From CAVUCH01 sp963763095 (GTDB lineage: Bacteria > Acidobacteriota > Vicinamibacteria > Vicinamibacterales > JAENWD01): a stretch of 64,000 bases of DNA. Numbering within the stretch: the stretch's first letter is position 1; each line of letters begins with the position of its first letter. Below the pieces are notes generated by a model. It did not search any database, was not told the origin of the DNA, and saw nothing but the letters and a program-made list of their open reading frames with translations. Below, piece by piece: positions 17,293 to 27,001 of the stretch. A program made the translations under genes and the position numbers. The stretch covers positions 103,002 through 167,001 of the forward strand of contig CAVXNR010000025.1 of assembly GCA_963763095.1 (NCBI GenBank), read 5' to 3'.

Positions 17293-17537
17293 ACCCTCGC
17301 CTCCCAACAGGCACGCGTGTCCGCATCGCTCCGACCAGCTGCGCCGCTGTGCGACCGGAACAACCGCATTCGCCTCCACTGGCCGTCCACGCCACGATCT
17401 CGGTGCGGACGCCCGGCACCGCTTTGAGGTCGATCGCTGCAGCGCGCTCGCCCTTGTGCAACGCCCGACGCGCTACGCTCTAGGTCGTCGCGATCCATCG
17501 GCGCCTGCACCCGCGCCCACCAAGCGGCATCGTTCAT
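17289..17537 (-). pseudogene. ORF-B family protein in the RHH operon, frameshifted
   Basis: Begins MNDAAWWARVQAPMDRDDLE; then one frame reads RAAAIDLKAVPGVRTEIVAW while the starting frame gives GQWRRMRLFRSHSG and ends ADTRACWEARV. The start overlaps the stop of ORF-A by one base (TGATGA). It is the third gene of the operon headed by the ribbon-helix-helix gene. Confidence 0.5.
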
Positions 17538-17758
17538 CACTGCACCCATCCACGTCCGAACCCGTGCGCCTCCAGCATCGCTCGCTCCTCAGGTGACGCA
17601 GCCACGATGCGCCACCCCATCTTCAGCACGGTCGCAAGCGGATAGAACGCTCTCCGCTGAGCGCTGCTCGGCTCATACAGCATGAGCACGCCGCTCCCGT
17701 CGGCATCGAGTTCTGCCAGGAGCGTCCAGCCGCCGCAGGTCGGAACGGCGATCGTCAT
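17537..17758 (-). CDS. ORF-A family protein in the RHH operon, 73 aa
   Basis: Reads MTIAVPTCGGWTLLAELDAD, then LMLYEPSSAQRRAFYPLATV and GWRIVAASPEERAMLEAHGF, ending GRGWVQ. The start codon overlaps the RHH stop as ATGA, and its own stop overlaps the ORF-B start, so all three are translationally coupled. Related to the 73-aa protein at 8,915. No signal peptide, membrane helix or known domain. Confidence 0.55.
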   Translation of the reverse strand: MTIAVPTCGGWTLLAELDADGSGVLMLYEPSSAQRRAFYPLATVLKMGWRIVAASPEERAMLEAHGFGRGWVQ

Positions 17759-17946
17759 CGTTTACGCTGCCTCCGGGTGGGGGGCCGCTTGCGCTCCGTC
17801 TTGATTGCGACGCCCTTCTGCGTCAGCCACAGCAGGATTCCGCGGCGTACCTGCTCTGACACAGGCACTCCGTCACGTTCCCTCAGGGCCTGCATCGCGT
17901 CGAGCAGTTCGGTTTCGAGGCGGAACGTCGCGGGCTTCAGCGTCAC
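17755..17946 (-). CDS. Ribbon-helix-helix (CopG/Arc-type) protein
   Basis: 63 residues from the GTG at 17946: VTLKPATFRLETELLDAMQA, LRERDGVPVSEQVRRGILLW, then a very basic tail (KTERKRPPTRRQRKR). The strand-helix-helix order and spacing match the RHH DNA-binding fold used by antitoxins and small autorepressors. A promoter ending 6 bases before the GTG implies a leaderless mRNA. It probably represses its own promoter through the palindrome at 17,971. Confidence 0.65.
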   Translation of the reverse strand: MTLKPATFRLETELLDAMQALRERDGVPVSEQVRRGILLWLTQKGVAIKTERKRPPTRRQRKR

Positions 17947-17952
17947 GGCGGC

Positions 17953-17982
17953 AGTATAGTCACGGCTGTATTGACATGTCAA
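17953..17982 (-). promoter_or_regulatory. Promoter with palindromic operator for the RHH operon
   Basis: On the minus strand, TTGACA (17977-17982) and TATACT (17953-17958) are separated by 18 bases, a near-consensus sigma-70 promoter. The -35 box is half of the perfect 12-bp palindrome TTGACATGTCAA (17971-17982). The start codon GTG lies only 6 bases past the -10 box, so transcription probably begins at or next to the codon. Confidence 0.55.
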
Positions 17983-18191
17983 AGGCCGTCTTTCGGGAGA
18001 CCAAGTTCAGCGTCAGAAGCTCCGGGACGGCATGATCGGTCAAGAGGATTCCAATGTTTGATTGCGTTTTCTGCTTTTACCTTCGTTCAGTTCCGATGGC
18101 CCCTCGCTTGCTTCCGAACCCTATCGGAAGCGACACCGGGAGCCGTCTAGCCGTGCCAAATCTCAGAGTTCCCCAGCAACAACTAGCTGAC

Positions 18192-18350
18192 ATGCGCTGC
18201 TCGAGCTGCGATTCGGGAAGCCTGAGGTATCTGAGCACGTTAATGTTCGGCCAGCGCGCCGAGGAGAGGTTGGTCGCATGCCTCTCATGTGATCGGGTTT
18301 CCGCGTTCGTTGAACTGACGCTCGAGCTCGACCCGGCGAACAAGCAGTGA
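18192..18350 (+). CDS. Zinc-ribbon miniprotein 1
   Basis: 52 residues: MRCSSCDSGSLRYLSTLMFG, then a C-x2-C pair in LVACLSCDRVSAFVELTLEL. Two CxxC knuckles spaced about 27 residues apart suggest one zinc site. A related small protein with the same spacing follows at 18,523. Function unknown. Confidence 0.45.
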   Translation: MRCSSCDSGSLRYLSTLMFGQRAEERLVACLSCDRVSAFVELTLELDPANKQ

Positions 18351-18522
18351 ACGGCTCACGCCATCACGCCGCGCGCTCGTGTGCCAGCAGCCGCGCGGGC
18401 TGCGCGACACGAGTGGTTGTGGCTCGGGTGCCGGTGCCTCAATCGAGGCGGTCCTGTCGCATCGTGCGGATCGCGAGTCGCCCCTTGTCCTCGCCCTCGC
18501 CCGCGTCGTATAGTTGCGCCTC

Positions 18523-18741
18523 ATGACGGTGCTGCCATTCCATCAGCGGACCAACACACGACTGGGCGATCCCGTCCGTTCGCCGCGTGTGAAGACATGC
18601 TGCGAAGCGTGCGGCGCCCCGTCCGTCCGCGCGTGGACGCTGGAGCCTCGCGGCTTCGTGGGCCTACGCTGTGGCGCCTGTGACCATGAGTGGCGGATGC
18701 CCGAACGACGGATCTCACTTCGGCATCCGCCCGGCGCGTGA
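18523..18741 (+). CDS. Zinc-ribbon miniprotein 2
   Basis: 72 residues. After 26 polar residues comes CCEACGAPSVRAWTLEPRGF, VGLRCGACDHEWRMPERR: two CxxC knuckles like those at 18,192, ending in the HEWR pattern often seen in rubredoxin-like zinc ribbons. Start chosen at the second Met of the frame. No neighbour in an evident operon. Confidence 0.45.
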   Translation: MTVLPFHQRTNTRLGDPVRSPRVKTCCEACGAPSVRAWTLEPRGFVGLRCGACDHEWRMPERRISLRHPPGA

Positions 18742-19302
18742 CGATCGGCTTGCGTCGCGTTGCACGCTATTGCACCGTCAGCCGCAGCATGCGCGGCGCT
18801 GGACGGATTCGACATATGCGCGCGCCGAAATCGGTGTCGAAATGGTGACGTGCAGCCGCTCGCGGCCTTCGCGACCTTCAGCGTCCCAGCCGTGACGCGG
18901 CCGATCGGCTTCTTCAAGGCCCTGCGCCACTAGGCCGACGTTCCGGTGAATCCCTCCCCTCCCGTCTGAAACTCCACATAGGATCCCAGCTTGGGATGCG
19001 GCGTGTCGATGTGCAGGTGTTCAGCCCTGAGTCGCTTTAGCTCTGAATGCCGTGGCATAGCCTGGCGCTCGCGCTCGGCGAGCGCGGAATTTGATCCCGC
19101 CGGCACTCGAGCGCGCACCGTTACCCGTCAGCATCCAGTAGCCGACGGTCGCGCTCCGAACTGATGTGGAGTGGTTCTGAGTGTTGGTTCCAGAATTCCA
19201 AACTTCCAGTTATGACGAACTCCGCCGACTCTGTTTACGTGAGAACGCTTAGTTATACGCGCGCTCCCATCGTGTTCTTAGCGCGGCAGGGACACCGCCT
19301 GA
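18742..19302 (+). other. Intergenic or degraded sequence, nothing recognised
   Basis: A short minus-strand frame near 18,930-19,060 reads MPRHSELKRLRAEHLHIDTP, which is protein-like but matches nothing I know and has no Shine-Dalgarno. Base composition drops towards 19,200. Confidence 0.3.
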
Positions 19303-19430
19303 GTGCCCGACCGGATGCACCGGCTCTGGAAGGCGGCGGCGCTGCAAGTGCCGCGGAAACGGCGACGCCGGCGCGTAGCGACGGCGCGGCCGCGCCAGCT
19401 GCCGCCGAGGGCGGCGAACCAGTCGGCCAG
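19303..19430 (+). mobile_element. Fragment of an IS3-family transposase (OrfB)
   Basis: Reads RMHRLWKAAALQVPRKRRRR followed by RVATARPRQLPPRAANQ. This is the characteristic stretch just before the DDE domain of IS3-family OrfB (HRLWxxxGLQVPRxRxRRR ... PRPLP ... N). Neither the first D nor any other part of the catalytic domain follows, so only a scrap of about 40 codons remains. Confidence 0.55.
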
Positions 19431-19625
19431 CACCTCGTTGGTGGCCTGCCGCCGGGCTGTGAGGTCATTGGTATCAGTCGAACTGCCGCCGCCGGCATCA
19501 TTTCGGTCGTCGTTGCATCATGGCGGAATCCTCGGCCGTACATGCGACGTTCGCGGGAGTACGAGGAGGTGGTAGAGCTTGATGCTTGTGCGAGACTCTG
19601 GCGTGGCCGCCTGTGACCAAAGACG

Positions 19626-22600
19626 ATGAGCGACTATCGCGCGTACCTGGCGACCCTCGGCCTTTCGAGCCCAATGGCGCTCGAAGGGTTTCTTGAAGCT
19701 GCACCCGATGCGATCGTCGTCGTCGATCGGTCAGGCAACATCGTCATCGTCAACCAGCTGGCCGAGCGCTTGTTCGGGTACTCCCGTCAAGAGTTGCTCG
19801 GCATGCAGATCGAGGGACTGGTTCCCCAGCGGTTCAGTCGGCACCATGCTGGGCACCGCAACAACTATTTTCAGGAGCCCCACACCCGTCCCATGGGGGA
19901 AGGCAGAGAACTCTCAGGGCGCCGTAAGGATGGCAGTGAGTTCACCGTCGAAATCAGCCTGAGCCCGCTGAAGACCGAGAGGGGAACTCTGGTCATCAGC
20001 ATCATCCGAGACACCACTGCACGGAAGAAAGTTGAGGAGAGGTTTCGAGGTTTTCTCGAAGCAGCACCCGACGCGATCGTCGTCGTCAATCGCGAAGGCA
20101 GGATGGTCATCCTCAACACGCAGGCGGAGCGGCTCTTCAAGCACTCGCGCGAGGACCTCCTGGGCATGCCGGTCGAGACATTGGTGCCCGAGCGCTTTCG
20201 GGGGCGACACGTTGATCATCGAGGAGGGTTTTTCGCCGACCCGCGGGTACGGCCGATGGGATCCGGCTTGGAGCTGTTCGGTCTGCGTAGCGACGGCAGC
20301 GAGTTCCCGGTGGAGATCAGCCTCAGTCCGATTGACACCGAAGAGGGTGTGCTCGTATCGGCGGCGATCCGGGACATCTCGGACCGGAAGCGCGTCGAGA
20401 CCAAACTTCGGGCGTCACTGAACGAGAAGGAGGTTCTGCTCAAGGAGATCCACCATCGAGTGAAGAACAACCTCCAGATCGTCTCCAGCATGCTCAACCT
20501 CCAGATGGATCAACTCTCCGACACGAAGGCCATCGGGCTTTTCAAGGAGAGCCAGAATCGTGTGCGGTCCATCGCTCTATTCCACGAAAAGCTCTATCAG
20601 TCGAGAGACCTCGGCCGGGTCGAGATCGCCGAGTACCTCAAGGGACTCGCACACGACTCGTTTGCCACATACGGTGTGAATCCAGACGACATCGTCCTTG
20701 CGGTTCATACCGAGGACATTCCCCTCGGCGTCGACGCCGCGATCTCGTGCGGATTGATCGTCAACGAACTGGTCTCCAATTCGCTCAAACACGCCTTTCC
20801 GGGTCGCCGACAGGGGCAGGTCGAAGTCACCCTGCGATCGGCTGGGAGCGACGTCGTTCTCGAGGTCGCCGACAACGGTGTTGGAATCCCCGCCAACCTC
20901 GATGTCCACAGCGCGAGCACTCTGGGTTTGAAACTGGTGGCCATCTTCACCGAACAGGTCGGCGGCACAATCGACCTCGAGCGTGAGGGAGGGACGAGAT
21001 TCAGCCTCCGCTTCACAGCCTGGGACACATTCATGAGCGAAGCTGACCGCCGCATCCTGATCGTCGAGGACCAGCGGCTGATCGCGGCCGACCTCGAGAA
21101 CACGTTGAAGAAACTCGGCTACGTGGTGGTAGGCAACGTGGCGTCAGGAGAGGAGGCGATCAGCAAATCCGACCAGGTGCGGCCCGAGCTCGTCCTCATG
21201 GACGTCCGTTTACGCGGAGAGATGGACGGCATCCACGCTGCCGAGGTCATCCGCGATCGGTTCAACCTGCCTGTGGTCTACCTGACGGCCTACGCAGACG
21301 AGGAAACCATCCTCCGCGCCAAGAAGACAACGCCTTTTGGTTACCTGGTGAAGCCGTTCAACGAACGCGAGCTTCGAGCGACCATCGAGATCGCCTTCTA
21401 CACCCATCAGATGGAACGGACTCTCGCCGATGAGAGAGCGAAGCGTCAAGGGGCCGAGGAGTTCAAGATTCTCGTCGATGGCGTCAGGGACTACGCGATC
21501 TTCATGCTCGATGGCAATGGCCGTGTCACAACCTGGAACAGCGGTGCGGAGCGACTCAAGGGGTACAAGGCGCGATGAAATCATCGGCAAGGACTTCTCA
21601 ATCTTCTACACCGAAGAGGAACGGCAGGCCGGGCATCCGAAGCGGTTGCTGGAAACAGCCCTGCGCGACGGGCGATATGAGGAAGAGAACTGGCGAGTCC
21701 GCAAGGATGGTGCCCGGTTCTGGGCGAGCGTCATCATCACAGCGATCCGCAATGAATCGGGAACACTGATTGGGTTTGCAAAAGTCACCCGGGATTTGAG
21801 TGAACGCCGCCTCGCCGAGGAGCAGCGCGAGGCCGAACGGCACGAAGCGGAGCGGGTGCTACGCGAGAGTGAGGAGAAGTTTCGTTTGCTGGTCGCTGAA
21901 GTGCGCGACTACGCGATCTTCTTTCTCGACCTCGAGGGACAGGTGATGACGTGGAACATGGGTGCCGAGCGCATCAAGGGCTATCGCGCCGACGAGATCA
22001 TCGGCCAGTCGTTTGTCCGCTTCTATGTCGCGGAGGATCTGGACGGCCGGCGTGCCGAGCCGGTTGCTGCGGCGGGCGGCCGAACAGGGCGTCGCAACGG
22101 ACGAGGGACTGCGCGTGCGCAAGGACGGCTCACGTTTCTGGGCGTATGTGGTCATTACCGCGCTGCACGATAAGTCGGGCCGTCTACGTGGTTTCGCCAA
22201 AGTCACGCGCGACATCACCGAGCAAAGACACGCCGAACGGCGCATGGCGATTCTCGCCGATGCCTCGCGCCTCCTGGGGGAGTCGCTTGATTCGGACCAG
22301 ATCCTGTTCACCATCACTCGCATGGCCGTCCCCAACTTTGCGGACGGCGTAGTGATCCATCTGAGGGATCCTGAGGGTGAGCCTCGTCTCGGCTCATTCC
22401 ACGCCGCGAACCCGGAACTTGCTCGCTGCGGTTCGCGATCTCCAGGTCAGGGGCGCCTATCGAGTGGCGGCTCCCAGCCGTCGCGTGATGCGAACAGGAC
22501 GTTCCGAGCTCCATCCCAGCTTGACGCCAGAGTGGCTTCGTGGACAGGACATGGACGATGAGCTGGCGTTCCTGATCCTGAGGTTTGGCATCTGCTCGAC

Positions 22601-23492
22601 TATCCACGTCCCGATCACAATGGCGGGGAGTCCCTTCGCCGTGATCGTCTTCGCGACGGCGGGGACGAGGGGCTACGACGAGCACGACCTGGTCTTTGCA
22701 GAAGAGTTGGCACGGCGCGCGTCCACGGCGATGCACAACGCGGAGCTCTTCCATACCGCCAAGAAGGAGAGGGAGCGCGCCGAGGAGGCGGCTGAGCTGC
22801 GAGAACGGCTGGTCGCAGTCGTGGGGCACGACCTGCGTCAACCGCTGGCTTCGATCGACATACGCCTCGAAGTTCTGCGTAGCCGGAGCCAGGATCCGGA
22901 ATTCGTCGAAGACCTCGATGGTCTGCGGGCCAGCTCGCGTCGCATGTCCCGCATGATCGAGCAGATCCTCGATTTCACCCGCACTCGTCTCGGGGGAGGC
23001 CTGGAGCTCGTCTTCGCGCCGATGGATCTGCGCGAAGCGCTCGTACCGATCGTGGACGAGTTGCGAGCGGCGCATCCCTCCGCGACGATTCAGCTGCAGT
23101 GCCCTAAGCTGCGCGGCGCCTGGGATCGCGATCGCCTCGAGCAAGTGTTCTCGAACCTGATAGGCAATGCGCTCGCCCACGGCGATCCGGACAAGCCGGT
23201 CACAGTGGCCGCGGGCGCCGAAGCCCTCGGTGTGTGGGTCCAGGTGCACAACGAAGGCCCACCCATTCCGCAGGAACTTCAGTCCGCGCTCTTCAACCCG
23301 TTCCGCATGGGCGAGCGTTCGAGTCGGAGCCCGGCGGGTCTCGGCATTGGTCTCTACATCTCAAACGAAGTGATCAAGCGGCTCGGCGGGCAGATCGAGG
23401 TTCGATCAACCGCAGTCGAAGGAACCACGTTTCGAGTCATCTTGCCGAGCGAAGCCGTCGGCGACTCCGGCGACCAGAGTAGTCACGCGTGA
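19626..23492 (+). CDS. Multi-PAS hybrid sensor histidine kinase, three frameshifts
   Basis: About 1,288 residues when joined. Order: PAS (about 15-125, GFLEAAPDAIVVVD), a second PAS with the same motif (about 140-255), HisKA_2 with EIHHRVKNNLQ, HATPase, a receiver domain (ILIVEDQ, phospho-Asp in LMDVRL, Lys in VKPF), two more PAS domains (EFKILVDGVRDYAIF, KFRLLVAEVRDYAIFF), GAF, HisKA with VVGHDLRQPL, and HATPase (VFSNLIGNALAH, GLGIGLYI). One-base shifts are needed near 21,571, 22,045 and 22,418. The receiver begins at MSEADRR in an ATGA context, so this could be two overlapping kinase genes fused by an indel. Cytoplasmic; no membrane segment seen. Confidence 0.75.
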
Positions 23493-23621
23493 GCGAGGTG
23501 GTGCTCGCAGTCGAAGATGACGTTGACGGCGCGAGAGCCAACTGGTCGAAACTAAGCCGCACCACTCCACAGCTGCAAGTACTGCCGGTTGCAGGCCCCC
23601 GCAACCAACGTTAGCGACCCC

Positions 23622-23648
23622 GCGGCCGGGCAATTGGTGCCCGGCCGC
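23622..23648. terminator. Bidirectional hairpin between convergent genes
   Basis: A perfect 11-bp inverted repeat GCGGCCGGGCA/TGCCCGGCCGC with the loop ATTGG lies between the plus-strand kinase and the minus-strand pectate lyase. There is no T tract on either side, so it may be a Rho-assisted terminator or mRNA-end stabiliser. Confidence 0.55.
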
Positions 23649-23749
23649 TGCCGCCAACATCGCCCCAAGTTACCCACTACCTGCAACGGTCCATTCCCCG
23701 GAGGGATCAAGCCTGGGGCCGACGCCCGGCGGCGGCCCAGGAGGTCGCC

Positions 23750-25615
23750 TCAGAACGCGAGCTTGCCGACGCCGGCGCCCTGCACCACGATCGCCTTCAC
23801 GTCCGCCGGGTTGTCCAGCGTGTAGCTGTAGTACGAAGCCGGGTTGACCACGGAACCCCCGACGACCGGCTTGCCGCTCGTGCCCACGAAGACGTTGTTC
23901 CTCTCCACCATGCGGCCCGTGGGGCCCGAGTAACGGATGGTCATCGGCTCCTCCACGTCCTCAAAATAGTTGCCCTCCACGGTGCAGCCGGCCTTGGCCT
24001 GGCAGGCGACACCCACGTCGGAGTTGCTGTAGTAGTAGTTGTTGAAGACGTGGACGGGCTCGCCGAAGCGCACGCGCGGGTTCCGCTGGGGCGTGTCGTC
24101 GAACCAATTATGGTGGTAGGTCACCTTCAGCCGGCCGATGTCCTGCGCGCCGTTAGTGTCCGAGTGGCCCAGCAGCATGTTCTTGGTGTGGTGATGGGTG
24201 TGGTTCCAGGAGACGGTGACGTAGTCGGACCCGCGCTTGATGTCGATCAGGCCGTCGTAGCAGTCCGACAGCTCGTTGTGATCGATCCAGACATGGTGGG
24301 CGAACATCTGGACGTTGATCGCGTCGTCGGGCGAGCCCCGGAAGATCATGTTCCGGATGATCACGTTGTGCACGCCGCCGCCGGGCGGCGGTGTCGTGGC
24401 CTCGCTGACCGGGTCGCCGATGTTGAGGCCAGCGCCGGTGATGCCCGATTGCGCTCCCACCCCGATGAGGCTCTTGTGCGAGGTCACGTTGTGCATGCCC
24501 GCGGGCAGCGCGATCAGGCCGTTGACACGGATGACGTAGGGACCCGGCCGCGAGATGAAGTCCAGGAACTCGGCCGCGTTCGACACGGTCACCGTCGGTC
24601 CGCCCTGGCCTCCCGTGGTGCCGTTCTGACCCAGCGCGTTCAGCGAGGCGAAGCCGACCGGGCCTGGGGTGGACGGCGGCGGATTCCCGTCGTCGCGGAC
24701 GTCGACGGTGAGCGAGTCGGAGGCCGACAGCAGGGAGTCCGAGCAGGTGAGGGTCAAGACGTAGACGCCGACCGCGCTGAAACGAGCGCTGGCCTCGAGC
24801 GTGTTCGCGTCGGGCGCGAACGTGACCATGCCCGGTCCGCTGGTCTGCGACCAGGTGCAGATCACGGCTCCCGGCGGCGTGGGCAGTCCATCGTCGGTCA
24901 CGCTGCCGATGAGCGATGCCGCCGCCGACAGGACGACGACCTGGTCGCCGCCCGCCTGTACCTGCGGCGCCTGGTTGCCGGGCGGGAACCCGCCCTGGGT
25001 GACCCGGAAGTCGTCGAACGAGGCGGTGGCGTAGTCGGTGGCCCCTCCCACGAGGCCGGTCGTGAAGGTACCGTCGGTCGCCGTGAACTGCAGGGCGCCG
25101 TTCACGTACCCGCGGAGGGTGGTCCCCACCGCGTCGATACGGAGGGCATACCAGGTGCCGAGGGTGACCGGGAACGCGCGGGTGGCGAGGGCGGTGGTGG
25201 AGCCGGAGGCGAGACGCAGCAACTCGACGCGCCCGCTGCTGCGGAGCGCCAGCACGTAGCCGTTGTAGCGATCCTTCAGGCGGGCGGCGAGCCCCGCGAA
25301 GCGGTCCGTGCCGTTCCAGGAGGTGGGCTTGACGCGTGCCTCCACCGAGTAGTCCGTCCAGGCGCTCGAGCCGGCGCCCGATCGATACTTGCTGCTGCCG
25401 CTCGACTGCCGGTAGACGCGGGTGCCGTCGAGGACCACGGACCAGCTCCCGCCGAACACCGTCCACCCGTTCGCGTTGCCGTCTTCGAAGTCGTCCGTGA
25501 ACAGCACGGTCTGCGCGCCCGCCACCGCCAGGCCGAGAACGGCCGCAGCGGCGAGCGCCGCCCAGCATCCCTTCCAACGGTGGGTTCCCGCGAGGCCTCG
25601 CCTCAGGTGGTCCAT
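23750..25615 (-). CDS. Secreted multidomain pectate lyase (PL1)
   Basis: 621 residues. The start at 25615 follows AAGGAGGAG. A signal sequence (WAALAAAAVLGLAVAGAQ) is followed by a jelly-roll domain at about 30-215 (LFTDDFEDGNANGWTVFGGS, SVEARVKPTSWNGTDRF), then a PKD/K319-like domain (about 225-310) and the PL1 parallel beta-helix. Pectate-lyase hallmarks are HHVWIDHNELSDCYDGLIDI, YVTVSWNHTHHH and the catalytic-Arg motif RNPRVR. It cleaves de-esterified pectin by Ca-dependent beta-elimination. The FG-GAP gene 30 bases upstream is likely co-transcribed. Confidence 0.85.
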   Translation of the reverse strand: MDHLRRGLAGTHRWKGCWAALAAAAVLGLAVAGAQTVLFTDDFEDGNANGWTVFGGSWSVVLDGTRVYRQSSGSSKYRSGAGSSAWTDYSVEARVKPTSWNGTDRFAGLAARLKDRYNGYVLALRSSGRVELLRLASGSTTALATRAFPVTLGTWYALRIDAVGTTLRGYVNGALQFTATDGTFTTGLVGGATDYATASFDDFRVTQGGFPPGNQAPQVQAGGDQVVVLSAAASLIGSVTDDGLPTPPGAVICTWSQTSGPGMVTFAPDANTLEASARFSAVGVYVLTLTCSDSLLSASDSLTVDVRDDGNPPPSTPGPVGFASLNALGQNGTTGGQGGPTVTVSNAAEFLDFISRPGPYVIRVNGLIALPAGMHNVTSHKSLIGVGAQSGITGAGLNIGDPVSEATTPPPGGGVHNVIIRNMIFRGSPDDAINVQMFAHHVWIDHNELSDCYDGLIDIKRGSDYVTVSWNHTHHHTKNMLLGHSDTNGAQDIGRLKVTYHHNWFDDTPQRNPRVRFGEPVHVFNNYYYSNSDVGVACQAKAGCTVEGNYFEDVEEPMTIRYSGPTGRMVERNNVFVGTSGKPVVGGSVVNPASYYSYTLDNPADVKAIVVQGAGVGKLAF

Positions 25616-25644
25616 GTGCTCCTCCTTCACTTCATGCCGCGTCT

Positions 25645-26817
25645 TCATCTCCGGTTCTCGTACCATTTCAGGTTCGCTGTCGAATCCCCGACGCAGACGA
25701 CGTCGAGCCATCCATCGCCGTTCACATCCGCAACGGCGCACCCGGAGCCGCTCATGTCGCCGTCGTCCAGTGCCTGCCGCGCCCAGGTGTGCCCCGACGA
25801 GTCTGCCCGATACACGTAGACGCTATGGCGCCCCTGCCGCTCGCCAGCCACCACTTCGTCACGGCCATCCCCGTCGAAATCCCCGGTGACGAGCGTGTGC
25901 CCATCCGCGATCGCCGCGTCGACCACCTGCCGTTTCCACGTTCCTTCGGCTTCGCGATAGACGACGACCTGATTCCCGTGCCACGGCTCGATGGTCGCCA
26001 GGAAGCGCTCGCGGCCAAGGTGGCCGACCGCCACCTCGCTCGATCCGCTGCGCGGCCAGTCTGCCGGATCGCCGGACACGACCTGCGAACGGCGCCAGCG
26101 GCCCTCCGCGAACTCGAGGCGGTGCACGCCGAGGAACCCGGCGACGAGCAGTGACTCCTTGGTGCCGCCGTCCCAGGCGTTCGGCAGGAGGCAGTGCACC
26201 ACACCTTCTTCGTGGTCGTCGATCAGCTCCCGCTTCCACGCGCCTGCGCGGTATGCATACACGGGGACACGGTCGCGGTACTCGGGCGCCACGGCGCGCG
26301 GGCCGATCAGCGGGCTGTTCACGAGCCACTTCTGTCCGGTGCCCTCGACGTCGACGAACCGCAGCCGATGTGACGTGGGCACGCGGTCGATCTGCCTCAT
26401 CGACCAGGGCCCTGTGGGTTCTCCCTTGTGGGTGAGGATCGACAGCACGCCAGGCCGTTCTGCATAGACGTTGGAGAACTCGTGGGCGAGCGCGACTTCA
26501 GGAACGCCGTCGCCATCGACGTCCCACGCTGTTGCATTAATCGGGTCCCGGATGCCGCGAACGAGCACGTGCGGCTCCCACCTCGGGTTCTCGTACCAGC
26601 GGAGTTCGTCCAGGGCGCCGGCAACCACGAGGATGTCTGGCCTCCGATCTCGATTGAGGTCCACGACCACTGCCTGGTAGCCGCCTGTCAACCCGGTCGC
26701 GATTGTGTGAGGCACGAAGCGCGCGGGCGGCGCTGCGGCCGCGGACGGCAGGCGCTCCGCGGGGGCCGACAGGACGAGGGCGGCTGCCGCGGCAAACACT
26801 ACCGACTGCGTCTTCAC
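25645..26817 (-). CDS. Secreted FG-GAP/VCBS repeat protein
   Basis: About 390 residues from the GTG at 26817 (VKTQSVVFAAAAALVLSAPA signal); the frame is open further upstream to 26904. Seven blade-like repeats carry Ca-binding loops such as VVDLNRDRRPDILVV, WDVDGDGVPEVAL, TGDFDGDGRDEVVAG and VADVNGDGWLDVVCVG, the integrin-type FG-GAP beta-propeller. Usually such proteins bind polymers or mediate assembly outside the cell. It directly precedes the pectate lyase, suggesting a shared role in polysaccharide use. Confidence 0.8.
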   Translation of the reverse strand: MKTQSVVFAAAAALVLSAPAERLPSAAAAPPARFVPHTIATGLTGGYQAVVVDLNRDRRPDILVVAGALDELRWYENPRWEPHVLVRGIRDPINATAWDVDGDGVPEVALAHEFSNVYAERPGVLSILTHKGEPTGPWSMRQIDRVPTSHRLRFVDVEGTGQKWLVNSPLIGPRAVAPEYRDRVPVYAYRAGAWKRELIDDHEEGVVHCLLPNAWDGGTKESLLVAGFLGVHRLEFAEGRWRRSQVVSGDPADWPRSGSSEVAVGHLGRERFLATIEPWHGNQVVVYREAEGTWKRQVVDAAIADGHTLVTGDFDGDGRDEVVAGERQGRHSVYVYRADSSGHTWARQALDDGDMSGSGCAVADVNGDGWLDVVCVGDSTANLKWYENRR

Positions 26818-27001
26818 TCGGGTGAGCCTTCCCGGGTCGTGCGCCAGACGCTTTCCCGACCTTCGCCAGGTTCGCCGGCAGGCCGAGCGCGCGGCGCCCC
26901 TCATTAGAAACGCGTGTGCGTGGTTTCACCCGCTGGTCGTGTGTTCGGCACTGCTCTGATCCGCAGTAGACGGGTGTTTGACGGCGATCAGGCAGCAGAC
27001 C

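Noticed and set aside
1..19600. Integron-like cassette array
   Set aside because: Many small genes share a direction, but I find no attC-like sites with GTTRRRY cores between them and no integron integrase.
19164..19616. 150-codon plus-strand frame
   Set aside because: It overlaps the IS3 transposase scrap in another frame and is biased only by GC content.
24050..25819. Long plus-strand open frame opposite the pectate lyase
   Set aside because: It is the antisense shadow of a GC-rich gene; its translation is low-complexity Arg/Gly/Ala/Val with no domain.
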